64,000 nucleotides of DNA from positions 67,363,879 to 67,427,878 of the forward strand of contig OY997595.1 in NCBI GenBank assembly GCA_963921825.1. The letters run 5' to 3'. How positions within the stretch are numbered: the stretch's first letter is position 1; every line of letters starts with the position of its first letter. Shown piece by piece: positions 11,001-19,988 of this stretch. A program made the translations under genes and the position numbers. Below the pieces are notes generated by a model that searched no databases, was not told where the DNA came from, and saw nothing but the letters and a program-made list of their open reading frames with translations. The DNA is from Erodium maritimum. Its lineage: Eukaryota; Streptophyta; Magnoliopsida; Geraniales; Geraniaceae.

Positions 11001-12040
11001 ATGTGGTAAGCTAATAAGTCTTTCTTTTGCATAATGCAGCGATGTAAGTGATATACCGGAAGAGACTTACCCGCTTCTAAAGGACTGTGAAATCCTCATT
11101 ATGGTCTCTCTCTCTCTCCCTCTGAGCTCTCTCTCCGAATTTGTTATATTGACTACTGTGTGCATAATTCTTCAGGACGCGTTGAGGCCAGATCGTTCTT
11201 CTTCAACACATTTTGGACTTCCAAGGGTAAAAGAGTATTCTACAGGAACATGGAAATGAAGTTCCATCAATGAAATTTCAGGTTTAACCTCTACTTTCTT
11301 TGCAGGCTTTGGAGGAAGTACGAAAAATCCGACCAAAGAGAACTCTCTTCACAGGTGCATATCACAGTCCATAACTCATAGATTATCTGTTTCATCATGA
11401 ACAAGTAAAGAAAATTTTAGGGTATATTACACATAACTACCTTTATGAATTGTCCACAATCATAACCCCATAGTATAATTTTTCAGACACGTGACTACCT
11501 TTAGGAAGTTTGAAGTATCACCGTTGTACAAAATAGACGCGAGTGTAAATTTTGAAATAACCCAAAACAACTCACTCTCACGCTTTACTCATTCGATTTC
11601 ATCCTCGGAATCCAATTTTTCTTCCTAATTAATTGTTTTTTAAAAATATAAATTTCCAAGGGTAAAATCGTCATTTTGAAGTAATTTATAGTTCAGGACA
11701 CTTTTTTGCAATTATCAAAGAAGAGAACTACAAATTGCAAAAAGTAAATACGTCATGATACTTTTTATGCAATTATCCCAATTTACTATGAGGTTATGTG
11801 CTTGTATGCATTTCATAAAGGTAGTAATGTATTATTAACCCAATTTTTTTTACTGAATGTATCTATTTGCACCGATAATAGTAATTAACCTTTTCTTTTT
11901 TCTGATTTTGCATTTGTGAAGGCATGATGCATCTGATGGATCACGACACAGTGAATGAAGATCTTGCGAGGTTGGCGGATACAGAAGGGCTCAATATACA
12001 ACTTAGCTACGACGGCTTAAGGGTACCCGTCAAACTCTAG
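5026..12040 (+). CDS. PhnP-like metallo-beta-lactamase-fold hydrolase (12 exons)
   Basis: Exons: 5026-5188, 6155-6282, 6376-6488, 7163-7204, 8022-8077, 8646-8722, 9893-10012, 10484-10560, 11040-11103, 11176-11226, 11306-11354, 11922-12040. All introns are GT-AG and the joined frame is open: 1059 bp, 352 aa. The product resembles the plant 'putative hydrolase C777.06c' group. Visible motifs: LFVGTGTSEGIP (residues 73-84), the metal-binding THSHADAIGG (H160, H162, D164), VWHG (239-242), YISDVSDI (257-264) and the C-terminal TGMMHLMDHD (313-322). The family is predicted to be a metal-dependent phosphodiesterase; the substrate in plants is not established. Residues 1-55 are rich in Ser/Arg/Leu and poor in acidic residues, suggesting a plastid or mitochondrial transit peptide (inference). 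The start is the first ATG after an in-frame TAG at 5008. Introns are loaded with small transposons, yet every splice site looks intact. Confidence 0.9.
5542..5842. mobile_element. Tourist-like (PIF/Harbinger) MITE in intron 1 of the hydrolase gene
   Basis: 301 bp bounded by TIRs GAGCTTCCACAGTG (left) and GAGCAGCCACAGTG (right, reverse complement), flanked by a 3-bp TTA duplication at 5539-5541 and 5843-5845. This is the TWA target preference of Tourist elements. No coding capacity. Confidence 0.85.
6549..6748 (+). mobile_element. SINE-like repeat, family C, copy 1 (intron 3)
   Basis: Begins near ccaactggtcaagcacttga and shares the order of motifs seen at 36049-36373: cttatcatctatt, ctcccaac...gttgggcc, ctcaaggtgggaggtcttgt and cttgagcccatg. 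The 3' part is cut off by the TRIM that starts at 6749. See the 36049 copy for the fuller argument. Confidence 0.5.
6749..7074 (+). mobile_element. TRIM (miniature LTR retrotransposon), copy 1, in intron 3
   Basis: Two short direct repeats act as LTRs: 6749-6859 (111 bp, TGTTAAATTG...TTCAACA) and 6964-about 7074 (TGTTAAACTG..., 3' end diverged). Directly after the first LTR is TGGTATCAGAGC, the primer-binding site complementary to initiator tRNA-Met. A purine-rich tract (gggagggagag) precedes the second LTR. The internal part is only about 100 bp and non-coding. This is the layout of a terminal-repeat retrotransposon in miniature, which depends on enzymes of other elements. Confidence 0.85.
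7746..7935 (-). mobile_element. SINE-like repeat, family C, inverted copy (intron 4)
   Basis: The reverse complement carries the family C motifs (gttgggc, ctcttaccaac, cttgagccca) and ends in a tail of the form gatgataaaaaaaaaa, seen on the + strand as the T run at 7747-7756. It is a partial copy in opposite orientation to the host gene. Confidence 0.45.
8139..8576. mobile_element. Palindromic MITE, family A, copy 1 (intron 5)
   Basis: About 437 bp. The left end reads attgcaaaaaaaataccctg...gtagccct...tttgataattgcaaaaagtg and the right end is its reverse complement (cttttttgcaattatcaaag...agggctata...cagggtacttttttgcaattatccc). The two arms make a long inverted repeat around an AT-rich centre with a conserved gtaaaatcatcac/gattttaccct pair. 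Non-coding fold-back element. Confidence 0.8.
8784..9173. mobile_element. Palindromic MITE, family B, copy 1 (intron 6)
   Basis: About 390 bp. The left arm (gggttaattgcacataacta, accccttcataaattttt, accatcgtacaaaata) is mirrored on the right (tattttgtacgatg, aaaatttactatggggt, atataattgcc). Same architecture as family A but unrelated in sequence. No coding capacity. Confidence 0.75.
9404..9808. mobile_element. Palindromic MITE, family A, copy 2 (intron 6)
   Basis: 405 bp, the best-preserved copy. It starts gggataattgcaaaag and ends tttttgcaattatccc, with both arms carrying the tattcactttttgcaag / gtagccct motifs in inverted orientation. It ends about 85 bp before exon 7. Confidence 0.85.
10026..10404. 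mobile_element. Palindromic MITE, family A, copy 3 (intron 7)
   Basis: Starts only about 14 bp after the donor site of exon 7 and ends about 80 bp before exon 8. The left terminus has lost part of the gggataattgc end; the right terminus reads ttttttgcaattatc. Inner motifs are those of family A. Confidence 0.8.
10631..10992. mobile_element. Palindromic MITE, family A, copy 4 (intron 8)
   Basis: 362 bp from gggagaattgcag to ttttgcaattatccc, with the family A motifs, more diverged than copy 2. It fills most of intron 8, ending about 48 bp before exon 9. Confidence 0.8.
11420..11807. mobile_element. Composite: family A half-element nested in family B MITE (intron 11)
   Basis: The outer ends (gggtatattacacataacta at 11420 and atttactatgaggttatgtg near 11782) belong to family B. 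The stretch about 11640-11779 (gggtaaaatcgtcatttt ... ttttatgcaattatccc) is the right half of family A. A family A element therefore seems to have landed in, or replaced, the right arm of a family B element. Confidence 0.65.
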
Positions 12041-12285
12041 TCTTATCGAACTCTTTATTCGTTCTAGTTGGAAGGATTAGTTTTATTCATTTGAAAGTTA
12101 AAACAGAAAATGAGGTTTATGAGGTTTCTGATATACTTGTGTTATACAGCTGAAACATTACAATTCTTTTGATGAGATTAATAATATTGACTTTGAACTT
12201 GTTTTTGTTGTTTGAAAACAATCTTTGTATGTCGTGTAACTCGATTCGTTCGTGTTTTTGTTCTAGCATTTTGGGATACTTAAAC
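12041..12285 (+). other. 3' flank of the hydrolase gene
   Basis: The stop codon TAG is at 12038-12040. The following 245 bp are AT-rich and probably hold the 3'UTR. No single strong AATAAA signal stands out. Confidence 0.4.
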
Positions 12286-12910
12286 AAAAGTACCGGAGAT
12301 ATTCATTTTTTGCAACTTGTTGCCCTCTTTTTTATAATTGCAAAACATGCACTGAATTTATCTTTTTGTTGTACTTTTGTATTAAATTGATGAGTTTACC
12401 CCTGGAAATATAAATTTAAAATAATAATTGAAGTATAAAAAATCTAAATTTTCATACTCTCAGGTTTCTTATTCTTTGTTATTAAAGATATAAAATTTTG
12501 ATTTTTTTTATATTTTTACTTGTTATTTTTTTAAGGTTAATTATTATTTGTACTCTTTTTTAATTGGTAACACATTTTCAGTAAAGTTTTAGAACATCTA
12601 ACAATCTTTACGTTTTGGTAACACACTTTTAGTATCCCTTATGAAATGGTCACATATCATTTAATGGCCTTTATGTATTGGTAACAAAACACTTAATACC
12701 CCTTTTGAATTGGTTATCAAAATAGTGTAAACTTGACTAGAAATTTTCATATGTATAAGAGTAGTAAAGGTATGCTACCAATACATTAGGGATGCTAAAG
12801 ATAATTTATTCTTGTTTAAATATAAATTGCAAAATTGGATAAGACTATAACTAATCTTCATTTTATTATTATTAAAGAAGAAAGCTACAAGTTGGAATTA
12901 TCTCTAACAT
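12286..12910. mobile_element. Family A MITE, copy split by an AT-rich insert
   Basis: The left half is about 12286-12545 (taccggagatattcattttt, tgttgccctc, tttttgttgtac, gagtttaccc). The right arm is about 12817-12910 (attaaagaagaaagctacaa...gttggaattatc). Between them lies about 270 bp with repeated 'ttggtaacac' motifs, probably a later insertion of another small element. Confidence 0.55.
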
Positions 12911-12931
12911 TTGTGGAAGATATGTTGCTTA

Positions 12932-13169
12932 GAGCATCTTCGATGTTAGTTTGTTGGTACTGATTGTTCGATCAAAAAAATAATATTTCAGTCATTTATT
13001 AACCAACAGTCAGTACGAACCGTTAATAACCTCTAATACTAGCCTGTTCCACCTGGATGTTCGTGCCATTTTCTTCACAAATTTTCAACCGCCGACGGTT
13101 CGTGCCAATGGTGAACTTACCACCAACCCCTACCGCTAGCACCCAAACGTCGGAAAAATGGAGATGCTC
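12932..13169. mobile_element. Tourist-like MITE
   Basis: 238 bp. TIRs are GAGCATCTTCGATG (left) and GAGCATCTCCATTT (right, reverse complement), with a TTA duplication at 12929-12931 and 13170-13172. Non-coding. Confidence 0.85.
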
Positions 13170-13172
13170 TTA

Positions 13173-14290
13173 GGTAACATATTATTGTTGTTTTCATACA
13201 TCTTATTGGGCCTTACTGGGCTGGACCATGTGATGGGTATGAGTTTCAAAATGGGCCTTTTCGGGATGGGTCTACTCTAATGGCCTCATTCGGCTCTAGT
13301 ATGTGGCTTCGACTGTGGGCGGCCCACTTTGGAATCAATCATATATGTTCATGTGACCCACCTGCTTTTCCGAATCTGGCCCCTTCGCGATCTCTTTCCC
13401 ACCTACGTAACTAAACTATTTTTCTTTTCTTGCCTTTTTCTTTCTCCGTAATAATTATTATATTTTGTAATTAATGTGTTTTTTTAATCCAAAATATATT
13501 TTATATTATAATTTATTTTAAGATAATTGTAAAAAAAATGACTTGTCTTTTTTGTTACAAACTTAATGAATATATTTCAAAATGATGGTTTTGAAATCAT
13601 TTGATTTTCTTCCTTTTTGTATGTCAGATGGTACTGAAAATTTCATATTTTTGTTTGTTTATTTTTTTAAAAAATTTAAAATTTCATGAACAAAACATAC
13701 TTACACACATTACAATAAGGACACATTCACGACTTTTTTTTTTATAATTATTGAAGAATATATTTATATTACTTTTATTTTGTCATTATTTATATTATAT
13801 ACCCACATAAATAACATAAATGTGCATAAGTTTATTAGACTTAGTCTTTGAATACATTCAAGAACTGATTATATTAATATGAATAATATAATACTATATT
13901 AATTTTTTATTATTCTCATTTGGTAAGAAAGCACATCGGGTCCATGTTGGAAATAGTTTATTGATTAACTAACCATATGTTTACAGTATTTGGTGCAATT
14001 ATAATTAATATAATCAAAATAAAATCACTTTTTGAGCACTTTTAACCTCAAATGTTTTTCTTAAACATTACCAATTAGTGGGGAAGGCACCAACTCACTT
14101 TCCCTCCACTCTTGAAAGTGTTGAATTTTTATAGTTTAAATCATATATTTACTTCCACCTATGGATAATATATTTATTTTATGGAATTTATAACTGAAAA
14201 AAAATATATGTTGAGTCTAAATCTATAGAAACACAATTATTTGAAAATAAGCGGTAGAATTTTATCATTCTTACGTTTCTATCCTATTTT

Positions 14291-14291
<1 letters not shown>
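13173..14291. other. AT-rich intergenic DNA with a decayed family A copy
   Basis: About 13512-13760 retains family A features (gataattgtaaaaaaaatga, tttcaaaatgatgg, tttttataattattgaagaa) in a very worn form. The rest shows no gene; 13190-13420 is somewhat richer in GC but has no open frame. Confidence 0.45.

Positions 14292-14346
<55 letters not shown>
14292..14346. repeat. (TAA)n microsatellite
   Basis: An uninterrupted run of TAA units spans these bases. It lies at the 3' side of the - strand LINE that follows, where the element's tail would be expected. Confidence 0.9.
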
Positions 14347-14359
14347 CGACTAGACCACA

Positions 14360-15880
14360 TAGTTTTTTTTAGAGGAAACTACTTGTATTAAAACAATAGA
14401 GGTCATCCAACATGGTGTTCTTCAAAGCTAACAGATTTCTGTTATGCGTCAATTAATAATATCTCAATTACAAACATTTCTAGCTAATATATGAGCAATT
14501 TTGTTTGTATCTCTACACACAAACCTCAAAGTGAATGCAGGAATTGCTCTAATCTTAACTCTGCACTCCATCACTGACAAACCAGAAGGCAAAATAAGAA
14601 ACGCATCACTATTAACTGCATGTACGACACCCGACATTCGCTTTCAATCTCTCCAACTGGCCATCCCTCTTCATACACCCAGGTTAACGCCTCATTTAGA
14701 GAAATAATCTCGATCATCTCTGGGTCTCCTATACCTGTAATGACAAAACATTTTGCCGTCTTGACCATCCTATCACCCCCCGCATACCATACCACCTCCC
14801 CCTCAGCCTGGACCCAAAATAGCTCCATCCATATTGATTTTTACATGTCTTTGTATCGGTTTACGCCAAGCCTAACTCTGGAGCCTGACCTTTGATTTTA
14901 ACTAGACCCTCCTTTTTACTCTGCGCCTCAACCCAGTTCTCCAAACAGGGCATTGCCTTCCTCCAAATCATCTCCACATCCTTTTTTAAATTATTCCAGG
15001 TCCTGTCATTTCGAGCTTTCCAAATTGACCACCATAATATCATCACCTACTCTACAAGTCACGCTCTCCCATGTCCCGTGCAACTGTGGAACCAGTCACG
15101 GGGTAAAGCGCCAAAATCACTTAGCTAGAAAACTCAAGTTGACATGTTCAAGACGCCTTATCCTAGACCACCTTCCACCTTAGTCTTGCAAACCTTTCCC
15201 CAAGCTACTTTAGTGAGTATTCTACGAGCCACACTTCTTTTCCATAGAAATTGTCGCTGCCAAGATTCCAATTTTGAAATAGCACTCTTAGGCACTTTAA
15301 ATACAATCATATAGAATATGGGTAGAACTGCAAGAGTCGATTTTATCAGGACCAAACAACCTTCCATAGTGAGTAATTTTTTCTTCCAAAGAGCCAAATA
15401 ATTTTTATATTTTTGAATCAGTGGATGCCAAGTACTAGCTCTTCGAGGACTTTCCCCAAGGTAAAATCCCAAATAACGAATAGGCAATCTCACACTCCAA
15501 AATTGCATGAATGCTAGCGGTTGACAAAATTGAGGCATTTAACAACACCGCCTTGGATTTATTGTAGTTGATCTGTAAAACAGAGATGCGTTTAAAAGCG
15601 TCCAAAGTATTTCTTAATTTCACCATGTTCCTTTCTCCACCTGAAATAAAATTTAGTGTATCATCTGCAAATTACAGATGAGACACCACAAAACCATCTC
15701 TCCCCACCCTGACTTCTCCAAAGTCTCCCTCAAAAAGGTCATCCACTAATAATTGATTTAAACCCTCAACTACAAGGAGAAAAAGAAAATGAGAGATCGG
15801 ACAGCCTTAGCGAAGTCTATTTGAAATATCAAATTCTGAACTAGGTGATCCATTTATCAAAACAGAGAGCGATCATTTGA
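14360..15880 (-). mobile_element. 5'-truncated LINE (RT C-part, zf-RVT, RNase H), decayed
   Basis: Read on the - strand from about 15880 to 14360. Reverse transcriptase motifs: GCPISHFLFLLVVEGL near 15800-15750 and FADDTLNF (the YADD-box equivalent) near 15660. Then RYLGFYLGE at about 15480, LESWQRQFLWK at about 15250, the Trp-rich WWSIWKARNDRTWNN near 15040-15000, and an RNase H region with INMDGAIL near 14835. In-frame stops and frameshifts interrupt it. The 5' half, including endonuclease and ORF1, is missing, as is usual for LINE copies. The 3' end runs into the (TAA)n tract. Confidence 0.85.
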
Positions 15881-16320
15881 AATATCATATTAGTCTTAAT
15901 ATATCATAAAGACTAGGGACCAATGAATAATACGTTTTATATGTATAAGAGTTTACGATCAAGTCACATACTTAATGATCTTAAAAAGAGTTGATTATTC
16001 ATTCAATTAATATTAATAAACAATAATGTTATACATAATCGAGATTGCCTGTAAGTCATCGTTCATGACCAGATCGCATGTATGTTACTCACCGGCCGAC
16101 AACAAAGCTCCAGAAAAAGAGAGGAGGGTATTGAGGACGAATGAGAGAAGAGAGAGCTGGTGGGAGAGGCGAAGAGATCCTCTTCTCTCAACCAGATGGT
16201 AGCAACACGTTTAGTTTTGCTAAAAAAAAACCCTAGAAGTTCCATCTCCTGCTTGTAAGAGAACACAAAAAGGAGCCCTAGAAATCATATACTATTACTA
16301 TTGTTGTCAAATATAGAATA
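15881..16320 (-). other. Promoter/5'UTR-like island without an attached gene
   Basis: On the - strand, 16290-16080 looks like a plant 5' leader: an aactagggttttt-type telo-box near 16240 (ctagaagttcc/ctagggttttt), a pyrimidine-rich stretch with ctctctcttctctc, and ggccggtgagta near 16095, which fits a 5' splice donor. No coding exon follows on the left, so this may be a displaced gene start. Function unknown. Confidence 0.25.
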
Positions 16321-16746
16321 TCAACAACAATTACAGTTTTGGTGCACCTTCTCTACATGAAGACAACAAAAAAACACTCATGACTATTTATATCATGCAC
16401 TCAACTATACCAAAGTACCTTTTTAGTTCCCAAGTCTCACTCACTATGTTGGCAAGAACGCACCAAAAACCAAAAACATGAGAGGAATGTAACGTGTAGC
16501 TATAGCTTGTGCCTTTATCAATCTCAATTACTAATGCAACGTAAGCCTTAATTAATTGTCCATACGCAAAATAATGTGTAAGATTTCGTTACGTACGTAT
16601 ATAGTATGTAATTTCATATGAAAATAACATATCAATAATTGATTTGACCAAAATCTGAGCAACATGGATTATAAACAAGTTTCTCACTGAACAATAATCC
16701 ATCATATTTTGTATACGATGATTAATTTGGATAAAAACGATAAATT

Positions 16747-17030
16747 TGTTAAAGTATAAGTCACACATTGAAAATATATGGACGAATTGAACACTTTATA
16801 AACATATTAGTGGTTTCACCCATCAGTTCGACTTTCTGGGTTGAATAGGTCTTTAACATGGTATCAGAGCTAGTTCGTCCCATGACCTGTTTCTCACCTT
16901 CTATGGCCTATGAGTAGAGTAGATGTCCAATTCTACACGTAAGGAGGAATATTGAAGTATAAATCCCAGATTCAAAATGTATGAATGAATTGGACACTTT
17001 AATAATTATATTAGTGCAAGACTCTAACAA
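16747..17030 (+). mobile_element. TRIM (miniature LTR retrotransposon), copy 2
   Basis: Same family as 6749-7074. The first LTR is 16747-16858 (TGTTAAAGTA...TTTAACA), followed at once by TGGTATCAGAGCT (16859-16871), the initiator-tRNA primer-binding site. A purine-rich aaggaggaat precedes the second LTR, which starts at 16953 and is truncated or diverged near 17030. No coding capacity. Confidence 0.8.
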
Positions 17031-18570
17031 AATCATTTAGTTAAAATTAAGTTTATAACCAAAACAAACACGATGTTCCACAAGATGGATTGATTCTGAT
17101 AACAAAATAACAATTCAATCTATTAATCTAGGGTTTGAATAGAATTGTCGGTGGGATGTAGTTGTCATTGAAACCCTAATGATTCAATAATTATGTATCA
17201 AAGATTATGTTCATAATGATTTTGAATTGATATAGTGGTCCTTGCACACAAGTAAGTAACACTATTAAATTTACATGCAATATGGAGACTCTTGTCACAC
17301 CTTTTGGCTTCAATAATTTATTAGGGTTTCCTCCACTTCTTTCCTTGTTTATTTTCTCAATAAAAAGAGAAATAGAAAAAGTCTCTTTAGAGGATTATTT
17401 TAAAGTGGAAATAAGGTGGTAGAGCATATGGAGAGCTTGGTCTATGAAGATCCCATTTTCACAGACCTAAATAATTGAAGAATAAAAACAAGAAGATGAC
17501 AAAACAAATATATATTTCTATTTCTTTACAGTTTCATTATTTTATTCCACTACAATTTGTTGGAGGGAACACAAGTTCATACAAGCACATGTTAGAACAG
17601 AAGAACAGTTGTAATTAATCACATTTTACTATCTTTAATCACTTTTGTGACTATTAAATCCATGCATGTAATAAGATGACCTATAATCACGATTTTACTA
17701 TCTTTGATCACTTTATCTAACTATTATTACGCACATGCATGTAATTAATGACATAAAACGGAATTTTTATCATAATCAAATTTATTAGAGAATCAACTCC
17801 ATAAAAAACTCAAACTCATACTTGAAAGCTAAATTATAGTTTTATATTCTAATATACGCCCACGCGAACAAGTCTAATTATGAATTTAGATGTGAATTAT
17901 TTACAAAAAAGATAAAGTCTATTAAGAAAATAGATAAGAAATGACTTATTACAAGCGAGCGAAATTTAAACCGTGTTTGTACGGAGTCAGAATCTAATAT
18001 CATACTAATGAATCAATTCAACTAAAACTTAAACTTATAACTCAAAATACCGTTATAGTTTATAGTTTTACATTCTAACCGAAATGTTAAATATTAAAAA
18101 TACGTGCCTCTTACTCAATTATTTTGGTGGAACAATATTCTAAGCAAATAAAGTAATAAAACAAAATAGTATACAATTCTCAAAAATAGAAAAAAATTAT
18201 ATAAGTTATTGTGAGACATTGTAATCCAAGAAACATCTGACAGAGAGATTAATGAACTAATAATCAATAAGTTGATGACTGGAGTCATACTCAATCAAGG
18301 TAATTAATGAACCCTAATCCAAGAATCAAACATGAACTTCACATCCAATCTAGAAGTCAACTACTTCATCATCTGCTTTCTCATGGAGTTTACTCAGTAC
18401 CACTCATCAATTCTTTTTCTCTCAAGAATCTTCTTTCTCTAGTCAAGAGTTACATAATTAACTAACATTCATGATGCTGATTTTGATATATGAAAACAAT
18501 AATACATAAGAATGTACCAGCTCTCACCCCTTTTATTTATTTGATGTTTCATCCTAATTTGTCAGAAAAA
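17031..18570. other. AT-rich intergenic DNA upstream of the IDD gene
   Basis: No reading frame or bounded repeat recognised. Near 17585-17760 a short motif (cacattttactatctttaatcac / cacgattttactatctttgatcac) occurs twice. Confidence 0.45.
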
Positions 18571-18763
18571 TTGAGGAACATCCCTAAAAATAAGGGTACA
18601 AAAGTGATAGGAAATGAAAGACAAAGAATATTAAGAAAGATTAAAGAGAGTTAAATCAATGAATCAATCATGTCTTGTAAGTATGTGTGTAGAAAGCTGT
18701 AAAAGAAAGGTCCCAAGTCTGTAATCTATGGTCTAAAACTATATAATATCAAACATATCTTAT
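18571..18763 (+). repeat. Duplicated block upstream of IDD, copy 1
   Basis: About 190 bp shared with 19032-19218, offset by about 461 bp, with conserved gtgataggaaatgaaaga, agaaagctgtaaaagaaagg and aatatcaaacatatct. It contains many AAAG cores (the Dof-binding core). Not a recognised transposon. Confidence 0.75.
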
Positions 18764-19031
18764 TATTTATATCCATATGTGCATAAAAACAAGGAGTAAT
18801 GTTTTCATCACCTTTTAGGTAACAGTTGTTTCTCAAAATATATTATAAGTGTGAAATTATCATTAACATATTGTTATCTTTAGTTTGTTATATAAAAAAA
18901 ACTGGATTTAAATTATTTTATTCTAAAAATCATTGATAAATGAAAAAGATAATAGTTTGTTTTTAATAAAGACCAATACATTTACATGTTCCATATAAAC
19001 CTGGTTTACCATGTCATTTGATAAAGAAATT

Positions 19032-19218
19032 TAAGGAGCATCTTTTAAAAATAAGGGTTCAAAGGTGATAGGAAATGAAAGATAAAAAAAATATGAAGAA
19101 AGATTAAAGGGAATTAAATCAGTGAATCAATCACTTCTTTGTAAATATATGTGTAGAAAGCTGTAAAAGAAAGGTCCTAAGTCTATGATCTAAAACTATG
19201 TAATATCAAACATATCTT
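19032..19218 (+). repeat. Duplicated block upstream of IDD, copy 2
   Basis: Second copy of the block at 18571-18763, in direct orientation. It ends about 220 bp before the likely start of the IDD 5'UTR, so it sits in the promoter. Retention of a nearly gap-free 190-bp alignment between AT-rich flanks is notable. Confidence 0.75.
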
Positions 19219-19439
19219 TTTAAAATGTACATAAAAGCAAACAAAAATATATTTAAAAAAATACATTTTTTACTTTACTTTTTCAACAGAGAAAGGGTAA
19301 TGAACAAAAGCTTTCAAATTGCTTGGGAAAAACATGAACTTTTGAACTGTGTAAAAATGACATTACTGTTTAAATATAAACAAGTGATATTTTATATTTG
19401 TTTTATGCAAAAAATAGAAAAAATAATTTGTTGGGGGGA

Positions 19440-19579
19440 GAGAGAAGAAAGGAAAAGACAGAAAGTGTAGACATCAGAGTAAGCTGTAGGGTTCCTCTCC
19501 TTGGCCTTGGGTTGTGTTTTTCAGGACAAAAAAAAAACTTCAGATTACATTACACAAGGTATATTTCTTCTCATCCACA

Positions 19580-19610
<31 letters not shown>

Positions 19611-19988
19611 ATTGAGTTTTCATTTCCAGTCTTTGCATATATATGTATATACATGTGAGTATGTGTTTTTGTTCATATTTGTGTGGCTATGAACTTGGAT
19701 CTTCTAGATATGGCTGAACCTGTGTTCTATTTGCTTCCCTTCAGAGCTCTCTTCTTTGTGTTTTGTGTCCTTTAGGAAGAGTAGGAAGCAAAGAGTTGTC
19801 TCTTGGGTTCAAGCCAAAACTCACCTTAAAAGGGTTTTGAATAGTTTAGTCTTTTTTTATTGTTTGGATCTCAAGAGAGCTCTTTTCAGTTTTCACATAT
19901 CAAGGAGAGGAAGAAGATCTGTGGAAGTGGCTTTTTATAGGATTTTTCTTACAAGGATTGCTCCAAAACAACACATCAAGACAAGATC
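19440..19988 (+). promoter_or_regulatory. Likely 5' leader of the IDD gene, with a CT-rich tract
   Basis: A purine-rich stretch (ggggggagagagaagaaagg, about 19434) gives way to a (CT)n tract at 19577-19609, common in plant 5'UTRs. Several short upstream ATGs precede the main start at 19989, so translation may be affected by upstream ORFs. The transcription start cannot be placed exactly from sequence. Confidence 0.45.
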
